64,000 nucleotides of DNA from DATLZU01 sp035573855 (GCA_035573855.1 DATLZU010000054.1:1-64000); one strand, 5' to 3'; numbered from the stretch's first letter, positions 1 to 8,304 are shown. Numbers and translations are program-made. Notes: generated by a model not told the origin, from the sequence alone.

Positions 1-974
1 GGCGGGAGCACGAGCTGAATGACGTTCAACCGATAGTAGAGATCCTCGCGAAATCCACCCCGCCGGCAGGCTTGTTCGAGGTCTTGATTGGAAGCCGCGA
101 CAATCCGCACGTCGACGTCGACGAACCGCGTTCCGCCCACGGGCCGAATCTGCCGCTCTTGCAACACGCGCAGTAGCCGAGCCTGCAAGCTGGGACTCAT
201 CCCGCCGACTTCGTCCAGGAATACGGTGCCTCCGTTGGCCAGTTCGAACAAACCGGGTCTACTCGTTACGGCGCCGGTAAAGGCGCCTTTTTCGTGGCCG
301 AACAACTCCGATTCGAGCAGGTTCTCCGGCAAGGAGGCGCAATCGACCGGCACGAACGGCCTGGAAGCGCGCGGGCTGATGGCGTGAATCGCGCGCGCCA
401 CCAATTCCTTCCCGGTGCCGCTTTCGCCGTAGATGAGGACATTAGCGGTCGTCGGGGCGATTTTCCGCACGAGCTGAAGAACCGCGCGCATGGCCGGGCT
501 GTCGCCGAGAATCCGATCTAGCTCGCTGTGCAGCGCCGGACAAGCAGCCGCCGCGCGTACCTCGGTTCGGCCGGTCGTCCGGCCTCCCAACCGCTCGGGC
601 CGTTCAGCAGTTGAGAAGGCCCGCCGCACTACCTGTTCGAGGTCCGCGCTGGAAAAGGGCTTTGCGAGATAGTCGAAGGCACCTTGTCGCATGGAATGGA
701 CGGCGGTCTGGACCGTCGCATATGCGGTCATCAGCACCACTTGGGTCTCAGGGTCCACGCGCTTGACGGCGCCCAATATCTCAAGGCCGTCCATGCCTGG
801 CATGCGCAAGTCGGTCAGGACGAGTCCGGGGCGTTCCCGTTCCAGTACGTCCGGCACGCGCACCGGATCGCTTTCGGTGAGGCAGTCGTAACCAAGGCGT
901 CGCAAGAGGCGACGGCAGTTCTCCAGCGCTTCCGGCTCGTCGTCCACGACTAAGATTTTGCCCGCAATTCCCAC
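1..974 (-). CDS. NtrC-family sigma-54-dependent response regulator (3' part missing)
   Basis: The gene runs off the left edge; about 324 residues are visible. An N-terminal receiver domain carries the acidic pair VVDDE, the phospho-acceptor in LTDLRMPGMDG and the lysine in LAKPF. A sigma-54 AAA+ domain follows, with Walker A GESGTGKE, the GAFTGA loop (FGHEKGAFTGA) and FLDEVGG as Walker B. The C-terminal Fis helix-turn-helix must lie outside the window. I place the start at a GTG at 974, which overlaps the last 25 bp of the kinase gene upstream, so the two are translationally coupled. By family knowledge it activates sigma-54 promoters once phosphorylated by that kinase. Its targets cannot be read from the window. 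The GG in the Walker B region (GG where GE is usual) may be a small divergence. Confidence 0.9.
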   Translation of the reverse strand, partial: MGIAGKILVVDDEPEALENCRRLLRRLGYDCLTESDPVRVPDVLERERPGLVLTDLRMPGMDGLEILGAVKRVDPETQVVLMTAYATVQTAVHSMRQGAFDYLAKPFSSADLEQVVRRAFSTAERPERLGGRTTGRTEVRAAAACPALHSELDRILGDSPAMRAVLQLVRKIAPTTANVLIYGESGTGKELVARAIHAISPRASRPFVPVDCASLPENLLESELFGHEKGAFTGAVTSRPGLFELANGGTVFLDEVGGMSPSLQARLLRVLQERQIRPVGGTRFVDVDVRIVAASNQDLEQACRRGGFREDLYYRLNVIQLVLP

Positions 975-2977
975 TGCAAATCCTGTTCGGAAGTCTCAGG
1001 CGACGGCAGCGCCGGAAGCCAGACGGTGAAGACCGCCCCGGGTCCGCCGTTGGCCACCTCAATCCGGCCGCGATGCTCGGTCACGATGCCATGGGCAAGA
1101 AAGAGACCAAGTCCGTGCCCTTCGCCGATCGGTTTGGTCGTAAAGAACGGGTCGAACACCCGCTCCATCAGTTCTTCCGGGATGCCGGGCCCGGTGTCGG
1201 AGACGCGGACGGTCACCCAATCGTCCTGCCGGTTGCGGACCCGATCGGCGGTCACCGTCACGACCGCTGGCCCGGGCCCTTCCTGCGCCGCATCCACGGC
1301 GTTGTTGACCAGGTTCAGCAAGACCGTTTCCAACCGATCACGGTCCCCCATCACCGGAGGCAAATCCGCTTCGATGATCGAGTCCAGGCGGACGCCACGG
1401 GCCGCCACGCGTTCGGCCGCGACCGCAAGAGCGGTCCGGATGACACAGGCCACATCGATCGGCTTGAATGTCGTGGCGGCATGGCGCGACAGCGTCAACA
1501 TCCCTCGGGTCACCCGCAGGATGCGCTCGGCTTGCGCGCGGATCGCCTGCAAATCGCGCATCACATCTGCCGGCAGCGGCAGTTGAGCCGCCTCTGCCTC
1601 CATGCATTCGATCCGGTTGATGATGATCCCCAGAGGATTGTTGATTTCGTGCGCGATGCCGCTAGCAACCTTACCTAGCGCGGCCAGCCGCTCCGTCAAT
1701 TCGAGTTTCCGCATCTGGGCGGCGGCTTCCTGTGTTTTCTCGTCGACCCGGCACGCGCGGGTGCGGTTCAAGGTCTCCAACTCGGCCCGGGAGGCTTTCA
1801 GACGATCCGCCATACGATGGACGGTGGTCGCCAACTCTTCGAATTCGTCCCCCGTCTCAATGGTGAGCGACCCATCATAGGTCCCTTGGCTGATCGCTTC
1901 AACGCTCTGGCGGAGCACCTGGATCGGTCTGGCAATCCGAGCGGCCACATATCGGCCCATCGCCGCCAGGAACCCGACCATCACTAGCCCGATGAGGGCC
2001 AGGTTGGCGATTTGCTCGCGGATCGGCGCGTAACTTTCCGAGGGAGGCTGGCGGACGAAGATATGCCACGTATTGATCGGCGGACCCAAGCCCCTGACCG
2101 GTGCGAAGCCGACCACGGTATCGCGGGCGCCGTGGCCGTCGTCCTCCGCAATGCCCCAGCCAGGTTCGGCCGACACAATGAGCCCCATCAACTGTTCGTG
2201 GATACGGTGGGCTTGGCGAGGCAAAATCGGGCACACGAGCGGCTGGCCGGCCGCGTTGAACAGCATGGCATGCCCGGTCTGCCCGATTCTGATCTGGTTG
2301 ATCAAGGCGAAGAGAGCATCGAACCGATACGTGGCCTTGATCGCGCCGATGACGGCCTGCTGATGGTCGTCGAGGATCGAGACCGCGATGTCGATCGTCT
2401 CTTCCGGCGTCCGGAAGGAACCCTGCCGCCCGGCGATCACGTCCGTGATGAACACATGGCCGGACCGCTCGTCTTGCAGAGCTTCCCACCAGGGTTGATC
2501 GCCGAAAAAGTAGCGATCCGGCTCGGAGCTTGCCGCCACCAGCGCCCCGTACCGGTCGGTGATGAGAAGCCCGGCAACCTTGTCGCCGCCACGGACCTTG
2601 GTTTCCAGCAGGAAACGGGACAATTCGGAATTGAGAAGTCGCTCGGAAAACTCGGTGCCGTTGCGCCAAAGCTCGGCACGCTGCTCGATGAGTGCGCGCG
2701 CGGCGGCGGAGTCCGCGCCGTATGCGCGGTTGGCGAGGATGACCGGCAGGCGGACGCGCAACGGCGCTGAGGCCAGCAATTGCACGTTCTGGATCTCGCT
2801 TTGCACTAGCATGGTGACCCGATCCGCAACCTGGGCGGCGAGCGCCTGGAGGTTGCCGCCGATGACGTCGCGGAGCGACCGCATGCCTGACATCCAGGCG
2901 AGGATCAGCCCCGCGAGAAGCGGAATGCAGCCGACGAGAAAGATCGCCAGCACCATCCGCCCTCGAATCGTCCTCAT
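950..2977 (-). CDS. Membrane sensor histidine kinase (Cache-HAMP-HisKA-HATPase)
   Basis: 675 aa. A membrane anchor lies at about residues 8-29, followed by a large periplasmic double-Cache-like region (about 35-320, with DRYGALVAAS and PWWEAL typical of dCache sensors). A second membrane segment is at about 325-345, then HAMP. The HisKA histidine is near residue 443 in GIAHEINNP, and the ATPase has the N box NLVNNAVDAA, G1 DTGPGIP and G2 GEGHGLGL. It is the cognate partner of the overlapping NtrC-type regulator. The ligand is unknown. Kinases of this architecture with NtrC partners often sense small metabolites or redox changes, but nothing here identifies the signal. The downstream neighbour in the opposite sense of gene order is nirK, so a nitrogen-oxide link is possible but unproven. 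Confidence 0.92.
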   Translation of the reverse strand: MRTIRGRMVLAIFLVGCIPLLAGLILAWMSGMRSLRDVIGGNLQALAAQVADRVTMLVQSEIQNVQLLASAPLRVRLPVILANRAYGADSAAARALIEQRAELWRNGTEFSERLLNSELSRFLLETKVRGGDKVAGLLITDRYGALVAASSEPDRYFFGDQPWWEALQDERSGHVFITDVIAGRQGSFRTPEETIDIAVSILDDHQQAVIGAIKATYRFDALFALINQIRIGQTGHAMLFNAAGQPLVCPILPRQAHRIHEQLMGLIVSAEPGWGIAEDDGHGARDTVVGFAPVRGLGPPINTWHIFVRQPPSESYAPIREQIANLALIGLVMVGFLAAMGRYVAARIARPIQVLRQSVEAISQGTYDGSLTIETGDEFEELATTVHRMADRLKASRAELETLNRTRACRVDEKTQEAAAQMRKLELTERLAALGKVASGIAHEINNPLGIIINRIECMEAEAAQLPLPADVMRDLQAIRAQAERILRVTRGMLTLSRHAATTFKPIDVACVIRTALAVAAERVAARGVRLDSIIEADLPPVMGDRDRLETVLLNLVNNAVDAAQEGPGPAVVTVTADRVRNRQDDWVTVRVSDTGPGIPEELMERVFDPFFTTKPIGEGHGLGLFLAHGIVTEHRGRIEVANGGPGAVFTVWLPALPSPETSEQDLQWELRAKS

Positions 2978-3072
2978 AACCCCGCGTCCCTTGTCCCCGG
3001 CAACTAGGGCAAGAAGTATAACTCAGCGGGGCCGAGCTCCTCTAGATCGACGGCGCGCGACCCGGTATTTCC

Positions 3073-3147
3073 TTAACTGGTCACCACCCTGATAAGGGAC
3101 ACGAGCGCCGCCAGCATCAGTATCGCCACCGTCAGCCAATAGATCAT
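3073..3147 (-). CDS. 24-residue single-span membrane peptide directly after nirK
   Basis: A tiny reading frame starts 8 bp past the nirK stop codon, preceded by a good ribosome-binding site (GAGGGACCG before ATG at 3147). The peptide has one hydrophobic helix (MIYWLTVAILMLAAL then VSLIRVVTS) and a single positive charge near the C-terminus. It resembles small accessory subunits or anchors seen next to respiratory enzymes, but it has no recognisable family. It is probably cotranscribed with nirK. Confidence rests only on the ribosome-binding site, the spacing and the membrane-helix composition. Confidence 0.5.
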   Translation of the reverse strand: MIYWLTVAILMLAALVSLIRVVTS

Positions 3148-3154
3148 CGGTCCC

Positions 3155-4192
3155 TCACAGCCCGTTCCGGCCGATCACGCCGGGCGTGCGCGCGCCGGTC
3201 TCGAAAGCGGAACCGACTTCACCGGCTTCGGCGTCCACCGCCGCTGCTTTCTCCTCGCTCGCCACCCGGATGGCGCCGATCGCGCCCGTCAGCGCGTCCT
3301 GTAGCGAGTGCGTCACGATTGGGTACACCCCTTCCTCCGGAATAATCAGATCGAACGTCGCGCCGCCGCCGGGCGGCAACGTATAGGTCTGGATGCCATA
3401 CTCGACGTTCTTGGGATTGCCGCTTGCATAGACGCGGTCGAACACCGCGCCGATCACGTGGAACGCGGAGAAATGGTTCGGGCCGGCGTTGATGACGTGC
3501 AGCCGGATCAATTCGCCCGGTTTGGCAACCAGCGGCTCGTCGAGGTATCGGTTGGCGCGGCCGTTGAAGACAACGAACTTCGGCTTGCCTGCCATCATGG
3601 CATCCACGTCGAAGGGCGAGGAATAGACTTCGCTCTGCACGATCACATACTCGCGGTCCGCCTTGACCAGAGGGTTCCGCGGTTCCACGATCACGGCGCC
3701 GAACATGCCGTTGGCGATGTGCTGAATCATCGGGTCGGTCCCGCAGTGATAGTAAAAGACACCGGGATATTCGGCCTTCCAGGTGAAGGTCGTTTCAGTT
3801 CCGGATGCGATGCCCTGGAAATGTTTGTCCCAGGGCGTCCTGGCAGCGTGGAAGTCGATGGAATGCACGCGATCCGCCTCGTTCTTCAACGTGAAGTGAA
3901 CAATGTCGCCTTCCTTCACGCGGATCACCGGGCCGGGAAAGCTCCCGTTAAAGGTCCACGCTTCGCGTTGGTCGTCCCGGGCTACTTGAACCGTTGCGAC
4001 TTTTGCGCTCAGCGTGACATTGACCGTCTCGGCCCAGCTAGTCCCGGCCCACCCGAACAATCCGGCCGCAAGGACAGCCCCCGCCCAGAAAAATCGCTCT
4101 TTCCAGCCATGCCAGTTCGTCAATCCGATCTCGCCGTTCAGCGAATTTCGCCCGCTGCTGTCTTGCCCAACCCTGCCAAGTTGTTCCGACAT
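3155..4192 (-). CDS. nirK: Copper-containing nitrite reductase (two-cupredoxin)
   Basis: 345 aa from the chosen ATG at 4192, which has a strong ribosome-binding site (GGGAGGGAACGAA); an in-frame extension to 4240 lacks one. The sequence has an N-terminal hydrophobic export signal (about residues 29-44) and two cupredoxin domains. NirK ligand positions are visible: RVHSIDFHAA gives a type 1 His, the catalytic Asp and a type 2 His. YHCGTDPMIQH with NGMFG gives the type 2 His and the type 1 Cys, His and Met. FHVIG and VTHS in domain 2 give the catalytic and third type 2 histidines. NirK reduces nitrite to NO in the periplasm. A multicopper oxidase of another activity is less likely because the catalytic Asp and His are both present. 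Upstream lie a sigma-54 promoter and paired palindromes, then an activator gene. A 24-aa membrane peptide follows. Confidence 0.87.
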   Translation of the reverse strand: MSEQLGRVGQDSSGRNSLNGEIGLTNWHGWKERFFWAGAVLAAGLFGWAGTSWAETVNVTLSAKVATVQVARDDQREAWTFNGSFPGPVIRVKEGDIVHFTLKNEADRVHSIDFHAARTPWDKHFQGIASGTETTFTWKAEYPGVFYYHCGTDPMIQHIANGMFGAVIVEPRNPLVKADREYVIVQSEVYSSPFDVDAMMAGKPKFVVFNGRANRYLDEPLVAKPGELIRLHVINAGPNHFSAFHVIGAVFDRVYASGNPKNVEYGIQTYTLPPGGGATFDLIIPEEGVYPIVTHSLQDALTGAIGAIRVASEEKAAAVDAEAGEVGSAFETGARTPGVIGRNGL

Positions 4193-4288
4193 TTCGTTCC
4201 CTCCCTTCCGATCGGCTCGGGACCGCTTCGATATCCGCATCCGCTGCTACCCGAAGGCAAAAACCCCGCGATCGGCCGGGCACAGTGA

Positions 4289-4304
4289 AGCAACCGACGT
4301 ACCA
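4289..4304 (-). promoter_or_regulatory. Sigma-54 (-24/-12) promoter of nirK
   Basis: On the minus strand the bases read TGGTACGTCGGTTGCT. This matches the consensus TGGCAC-N5-TTGCW at every fixed position except one C to T in the -24 element. It lies 97 bp upstream of the nirK start codon, and just upstream is an activator gene of the class that works only with sigma-54. Confidence 0.8.
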
Positions 4305-4400
4305 AGATAATGCCTCTTTCCGTGTGGTCTGAAACCAATGGTAATTCAAACAATTAGGCACTTGAACGACGGGAAAGTCTGTCAAGGCGAGAATCGGGAT

Positions 4401-4435
4401 CGCGATAGATCGCGAATCCATCGCGATAGATCGCG
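4401..4435. promoter_or_regulatory. Tandem palindromic upstream activator sites for nirK
   Basis: Two identical copies of CGCGATAGATCGCG (4401-4414 and 4422-4435) are present. Each is a perfect inverted repeat of 6-bp arms around a 2-bp spacer. Centre-to-centre distance is 21 bp, two helical turns, so both sites face the same side of the DNA. They lie about 100-130 bp upstream of the sigma-54 promoter and immediately past the 3' end of the activator gene, the usual place for enhancer sites. The activator at 4452-5984 is the obvious candidate to bind them. Confidence 0.75.
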
Positions 4436-4451
4436 GAATCGCACAATGCAC

Positions 4452-5984
4452 TTAATCGACACGAACGGTGAAGGGTCGCCTGATCCCCAACTTCTTCATC
4501 CGACTCCTCAGGGTGCTGGGGTTGAGGCCGAGGAGAGTCGCCGCGCCATAGGGTCCGTAGATCTTCCAGCGGGTTTGCTGGAGCACGCGTTGGATATGCT
4601 CGCGTTCCACATCTTGAAGGTTGACAGAAGAGGAAGCCAAAGGCGTGGGCTTCGAAGGAACCAGAAACTGATCTGCAATCTCGACAATTGCGGTGCGCGA
4701 CAGAATCACCGCCCGTTCGATCACATTCTGTAATTCTCGGACGTTGCCCGGCCAGGGGTACCGCATCAGACGTTCCATCGAACCTTGGCTGAGATCAAGC
4801 GGCGGCCGGTTGAGTTTCAGGCGGTAGAATTCCAGAAAATGCCGCGCCAACAAGGGAATGTCTTCGGATCGTTCGCGGAGCGGCGGAATGGCGATCGGGA
4901 ACACGTGCAGCCGGTAATACAGGTCGGATCGAAATCGGCCTTCCCTCACCGCGGCGACGAGGTCCGCGTTTGTCGCCGCGACGATCCGGACGTCGACCGG
5001 CACCGGGCGGGTGCCGCCTACCCGATCTACCAGTCCGTCCTCCAAAACCCGAAGCAATTTAGCCTGGGCTTCCAGCGGCATCTCGCCGATTTCGTCGAGA
5101 AACAGAGTGCCTCCGTTCGCCAGCTCGAAGCGACCGGTATGCCGTTGATCGGCCCCTGTGAATGCGCCTCGTTCATGGCCGAAGAGCTCGCTCTCCACCA
5201 GACCGATCGGGATCGCCGCGCAGTTGACGCGGATAAAGGGGTTGTGGCGACGCGGGCTCAACTCGTGGATTGCCCGCGCGAGTAATTCCTTGCCGGTGCC
5301 CGTTTCGCCAGTGATGAGCACAGTGGTCGCGGTAGGTCCGACGGCCTCGGCTTGACTCAGGACCTTGCGAAAGGCCGGACTTTTCCCGACCATGGCCCCG
5401 AAATTGTGCGTGAGCTTGATCTCTTCGACCAGGTACGCATTTTCCCGCGCCAATTGCCGGCGTAGCCGGTCGATTTCTTCGTAAGCCTGCACATTGGCAA
5501 TAGCGTAAGCAATCTGCGTCGCGACTTGGCGCAGAAATTCCAGGTCCTCCGGGTCCGGCTCCCCGGCCTGCACGCTCCCGATGTTCAGAGTGCCCAGGCA
5601 CCGCTCGCCGGCCAGCAACGGAAGATTGATCATGCGGCCCAATCCTTCCTGGACATAGAAGTGGTCTTCCAGAAATCGCCGTTCGCGTCGCAGGTCCGGC
5701 CTGACATGCATCTTGCGGTGGTCGTACACCCATCCGACCGCGCTCCCCTCCCGGGGAATGATGGCATCGCGCTGCAATACGCGGGTCGGCATGTCGGTCT
5801 CCACGGCGTAAAAGCGAAAAGAATCCGTCTCCGGACGATAGAGCGTGATGCCGGCTCGCTCCCAAGGCACCACTTTTTTGATCTGTTCGGTAATGGCCCG
5901 CCAAAGGCTGTCCGTGTCCCGTTGTGAATTGAGGACGTTGGTGACTGCCAGTAAGGCTCGATAACCTCCTTCGATATCTTTCAT
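4452..5984 (-). CDS. GAF-domain sigma-54 activator, probable regulator of nirK
   Basis: 510 aa. An N-terminal GAF sensor domain (about 5-170) is followed by a sigma-54 AAA+ domain with Walker A GETGTGKE, the GAFTGA loop in GHERGAFTGADQR and Walker B TLFLDEIGE. A C-terminal Fis-type helix-turn-helix (about 470-500, AATLLGLNPSTLRSRMKKLG) completes it. The architecture is that of NorR/FhlA, which sense a small ligand directly and need no kinase. The start at 5984 has the ribosome-binding site GAGGAG. The gene points towards nirK with the paired palindromes and a sigma-54 promoter between them, so control of nirK by nitrite, NO or oxygen status is the natural inference. The ligand is not determined; residues needed for a NorR iron centre were not verified. 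Confidence 0.9.
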   Translation of the reverse strand: MKDIEGGYRALLAVTNVLNSQRDTDSLWRAITEQIKKVVPWERAGITLYRPETDSFRFYAVETDMPTRVLQRDAIIPREGSAVGWVYDHRKMHVRPDLRRERRFLEDHFYVQEGLGRMINLPLLAGERCLGTLNIGSVQAGEPDPEDLEFLRQVATQIAYAIANVQAYEEIDRLRRQLARENAYLVEEIKLTHNFGAMVGKSPAFRKVLSQAEAVGPTATTVLITGETGTGKELLARAIHELSPRRHNPFIRVNCAAIPIGLVESELFGHERGAFTGADQRHTGRFELANGGTLFLDEIGEMPLEAQAKLLRVLEDGLVDRVGGTRPVPVDVRIVAATNADLVAAVREGRFRSDLYYRLHVFPIAIPPLRERSEDIPLLARHFLEFYRLKLNRPPLDLSQGSMERLMRYPWPGNVRELQNVIERAVILSRTAIVEIADQFLVPSKPTPLASSSVNLQDVEREHIQRVLQQTRWKIYGPYGAATLLGLNPSTLRSRMKKLGIRRPFTVRVD

Positions 5985-6308
5985 GTCTCCTCACACCCAC
6001 ATACCGGCCTACGGCAGCAAGCAAGGTTGACTGGCTGCAGGACCCGGGCGATTCGCCGGTTGCGAATACCATGAGCGCGGCCGCCGCACACGACGTTCGG
6101 ATCCAAGCACTGAAGACAAAATTCTTTCAGCAAGTCCGCCTGTTCTCCCAACCCGAATGCTCCCTCAAAAAGGATAGACTCCCCTCCTTCGCGGAGTAGA
6201 TTTGTCCTTCGATGATCGGTTAGCTTCGGTTCTGGCAAGACCAGTGATGAAACGGTTCCTCATCCCCTCGCATGAAACTGACACACCCGGCCGCCGAACA
6301 GGCCGCTA
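5985..6308. other. Intergenic region upstream of the activator gene
   Basis: No convincing gene is present. A minus-strand open frame (5981-6238) lacks a ribosome-binding site and is rejected. A GAAGGAGGGGAG motif on the minus strand near 6190 is not followed by a start codon at proper distance. I see no sigma-54 promoter for the activator gene. Confidence 0.5.
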
Positions 6309-6506
6309 ATGTCCACGAAATCGATAGGGAGCGTGCAGATGGGGACGCACCTTCCACAGCGACGCGGGACTCCGGAGGGATTCGCCCTCATCTGTCCAGC
6401 TCCCCGCCAAGCCTGGACGCGGCACTGCCCCGCATGCGGCCGTTGGCTCCGGAAGGACGACCCCCAAGCTCCATGGACGTGCGTCTGCGGTTGGAAAAGC
6501 TGGTGA
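6309..6506 (+). CDS. Small zinc-ribbon-like protein
   Basis: 65 aa. The C-terminal half has two knuckles, HCPACGRW and WTCVCGW, with the tryptophan spacing of a rubredoxin-like zinc ribbon; an extra cysteine lies upstream (ICPAP). The ribosome-binding site is weak (AGG at -9). It sits among other very small genes. No function can be assigned. An alternative is that only the ribbon part is real, starting at a second ATG at residue 11. Confidence 0.42.
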   Translation: MSTKSIGSVQMGTHLPQRRGTPEGFALICPAPRQAWTRHCPACGRWLRKDDPQAPWTCVCGWKSW

Positions 6507-6536
6507 GAGGATCTTTGAGACGCTGAGGTCCGCATC

Positions 6537-6686
6537 ATGATAGGCATCTCCCTGCAGGACGTCCGAGCCGGATTCTTTTTGTTGATCAGCGTGATCTTTT
6601 TGACCGTGATTTGTCTTCTGGCTGCCTGTTCCACCATTACGCGACCGATCCGTTGGTGTGAACGGCGCACACGACAAGTCGGCTAA
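6537..6686 (+). CDS. 49-residue single-span membrane protein
   Basis: Too short for ordinary gene calling. It has one strong membrane helix (AGFFLLISVIFLTVICLLAA) followed by a basic tail (RPIRWCERRTRQVG). The junction LLAACS also looks like a lipobox, although the helix is not at the extreme N-terminus. It follows the zinc-ribbon gene by 30 bp on the same strand. Function unknown. Confidence 0.4.
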   Translation: MIGISLQDVRAGFFLLISVIFLTVICLLAACSTITRPIRWCERRTRQVG

Positions 6687-6810
6687 TCAAACCGCCGGCC
6701 CCCGACGAACCGCAACAGCCGCTCTCCGCGGGATCGGGTTCCCCCTGCATGCCGAGGTTGGAAGGTCTATCCTGGAGCACCAGGCAATCTGATGACCACA
6801 GCTGTGCCTG

Positions 6811-7056
6811 TTAAGGCTTTCTGGTTGCAGAGGAAGGGTACATCGCGGCCAGACTGACGCCGAGCGCCAGACCTGCGACAAAAACAGCGACGAGGGCAAG
6901 CGGTTCCAGCCCATCGGACAACGACAGGCGCCGCCGGCGCCTGGGGGAAGAGACCGGCGAGCCGACGTGCGCTTCTCCGCCCAGCCACATGCCGCACGAT
7001 GACTCTTCGAGCGGATTGCCTTGAGCGCTCAATCGGGACTGGAGAGCATCGCTCAT
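6811..7056 (-). CDS. Small C-terminally anchored membrane protein
   Basis: 81 aa from the ATG at 7056 (upstream GGAAGAGATAAACGT). A polar N-terminal half is followed by a basic patch (SPRRRRRLSLSDG) and one C-terminal membrane helix of about 22 residues (LALVAVFVAGLALGVSLAAM), giving a tail-anchored topology. No family is recognised. It lies downstream of the TetR regulator on the same strand. Confidence 0.5.
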   Translation of the reverse strand: MSDALQSRLSAQGNPLEESSCGMWLGGEAHVGSPVSSPRRRRRLSLSDGLEPLALVAVFVAGLALGVSLAAMYPSSATRKP

Positions 7057-7130
7057 ACGTTTATCTCTTCCAGCGGCGGATGCCAAGCTGACTCTCAGAC
7101 GCTTCGTCCTCCGGACCGGCACGTCTGACG

Positions 7131-7739
7131 TTACAACAACGCCTGCAGGCTGCGCTCGAGTTGGGCTTGAATCTCTCCGCGCCGCCGTTTTAACTCGTCC
7201 GCCTTGTCGAACAAGAGATAATAGGTCAACAAGCCGGAGGTATAAGCCGCCAGGGCTGTGGCGAGCGTGCGCTTCGCGGCGCCGTTACCGGCCAGCGCTG
7301 GACGCAGCAGATCCCCGAGACGATCCAAATGCTCATTATAGACCGAGCGCAGATCCTTGGCCGACTCCGTCTTGAGCTGGAGCAATCCTCGGACCTGATG
7401 GAACAGCAACAGGTATTCTGGATGTTCCAGGAAAAAATCCACCCTTGCCGCGATGATCTTGCCGACGAGTTTCGGTCCCGGCTTGACGCCGTGCGCAGCG
7501 TCTTTCGTTCTCATCAGGAGGAGGTCCAGACCTTGCTGAAGCAAGGTCCGAAGCAGCGCCTCTTTGGTCTCGAAGTACTTGTAAAAGGTCCCCTTGCCGA
7601 TATCGGCGCGTTCGGTGATATCCTCGATCTTTGTCCAATAGATGCCTTTCTCGGAGAAAAGCACCAGCGCGACCTCCAGCAGAGCCTGCCGCGTGCGTGC
7701 TTTCCGACGCTCCACCCGTGACGAGGTCGAGGGTGTCAT
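7131..7739 (-). CDS. TetR/AcrR-family transcriptional regulator
   Basis: 202 aa. The N-terminal helix-turn-helix (about 12-58) has the family signature: FSEKGIYWTKIEDIT, then ADIGKGTFYKYFETKEAL. The remainder is a helical ligand-binding domain. TetR proteins repress neighbouring transport or metabolic genes and release DNA on ligand binding. The likely target is local; a palindrome lies 28 bp upstream of the start (7768-7781) and another operator-like site is at 9038-9053. Neither is proven. Confidence 0.9.
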   Translation of the reverse strand: MTPSTSSRVERRKARTRQALLEVALVLFSEKGIYWTKIEDITERADIGKGTFYKYFETKEALLRTLLQQGLDLLLMRTKDAAHGVKPGPKLVGKIIAARVDFFLEHPEYLLLFHQVRGLLQLKTESAKDLRSVYNEHLDRLGDLLRPALAGNGAAKRTLATALAAYTSGLLTYYLLFDKADELKRRRGEIQAQLERSLQALL

Positions 7740-7761
7740 TTCTGGGCCTCCGGTTCCGCCC

Positions 7762-7971
7762 TCATGAATATGCGGTCATATACTGCCGCCAGCGACGCGT
7801 GGACTTCAGCGGTTCAAATCCCCCGACTGCCCGATGACGCAGAATAACAGGATCGGCCACGGCTCCGCAATTGACGCACCGCCATCCCCGGAAATCGAGT
7901 TCACCACGATCGTCCAGAAGATCGGTGAAATAATCGGTCGTCATCCAGCCTTGACATCTCGAGCATCGCAT
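7762..7971 (-). CDS. Small zinc-ribbon protein with CxxC pair
   Basis: 69 aa, starting at 7971 behind an excellent ribosome-binding site (AAGGAGGACGCG). Two CxxC knuckles (MRCSRCQGWM and WRCVNCGAVAD) bracket a 25-residue acidic insert, as in short zinc-ribbon proteins. The C-terminal tail is basic. No enzyme signature is present; a role in protein or nucleic-acid binding is a guess. It ends 22 bp before the TetR gene and probably shares its transcript. Confidence 0.8.
   Translation of the reverse strand: MRCSRCQGWMTTDYFTDLLDDRGELDFRGWRCVNCGAVADPVILRHRAVGGFEPLKSTRRWRQYMTAYS
7768..7781. promoter_or_regulatory. Palindrome upstream of the TetR gene
   Basis: ATATG-CGGT-CATAT, perfect 5-bp arms, lies 28 bp upstream of the TetR start codon and overlaps the 3' end of the zinc-ribbon gene. 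TetR proteins often bind such sites to control themselves, but it may be chance within coding DNA. Confidence 0.25.
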
Positions 7972-8076
7972 CGCGTCCTCCTTCCATGTGGCTTTACGGT
8001 TTTGTCCGAATGAGAGCCTCTCATCCGGACAAAACCCGCCCTGATGGAGATCAGGTCGGCTTTCCCGCTGCATCTC

Positions 8077-8304
8077 TCAGGCGATCAGGCAGTTGCCGGA
8101 TTCGACGACCCGTCCACGAGCTTCTCTCGCATCGATCACCATGCATCCGGCACGCTCATGCACGTCTTCCACCAACGATCGCTGTTGTCGACGTGTTCTC
8201 GATCCAGATTGCGGAGCCAGTAACAGACCGGCTCTGACGCCGACCAACAGTCCGGTGACGAACGCCACACCGCCGGCCGCACCGTATGCGGTTCGGTTGT
8301 TCAC
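8077..8304 (-). CDS. YtxH-like small membrane protein
   Basis: 75 aa. A glycine-rich N-terminal membrane helix (GGVAFVTGLLVGVRAG) runs into the YtxH hallmark LLLAPQSGSRTRR, followed by a charged helical tail. YtxH-domain proteins are short, stress-associated membrane proteins of unknown mechanism. The start has a plausible AGGGAT ribosome-binding site. Confidence is good for the family, low for function. Confidence 0.65.
   Translation of the reverse strand: MNNRTAYGAAGGVAFVTGLLVGVRAGLLLAPQSGSRTRRQQRSLVEDVHERAGCMVIDAREARGRVVESGNCLIA

Noticed and set aside
1899..2669. 256-aa minus-strand frame inside the first kinase gene
   Set aside because: Shadow of the kinase in another frame; Arg- and Pro-rich as expected for GC-rich antisense or shifted frames.
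4193..4240. Upstream start for nirK
   Set aside because: The 16 extra residues are highly basic, lack a ribosome-binding site, and the next ATG has a strong one.
5981..6238. 85-aa minus-strand frame before the activator gene
   Set aside because: TTG start without ribosome-binding site, Cys- and Arg-rich composition of random GC-rich sequence; overlap with the activator start is only by chance.
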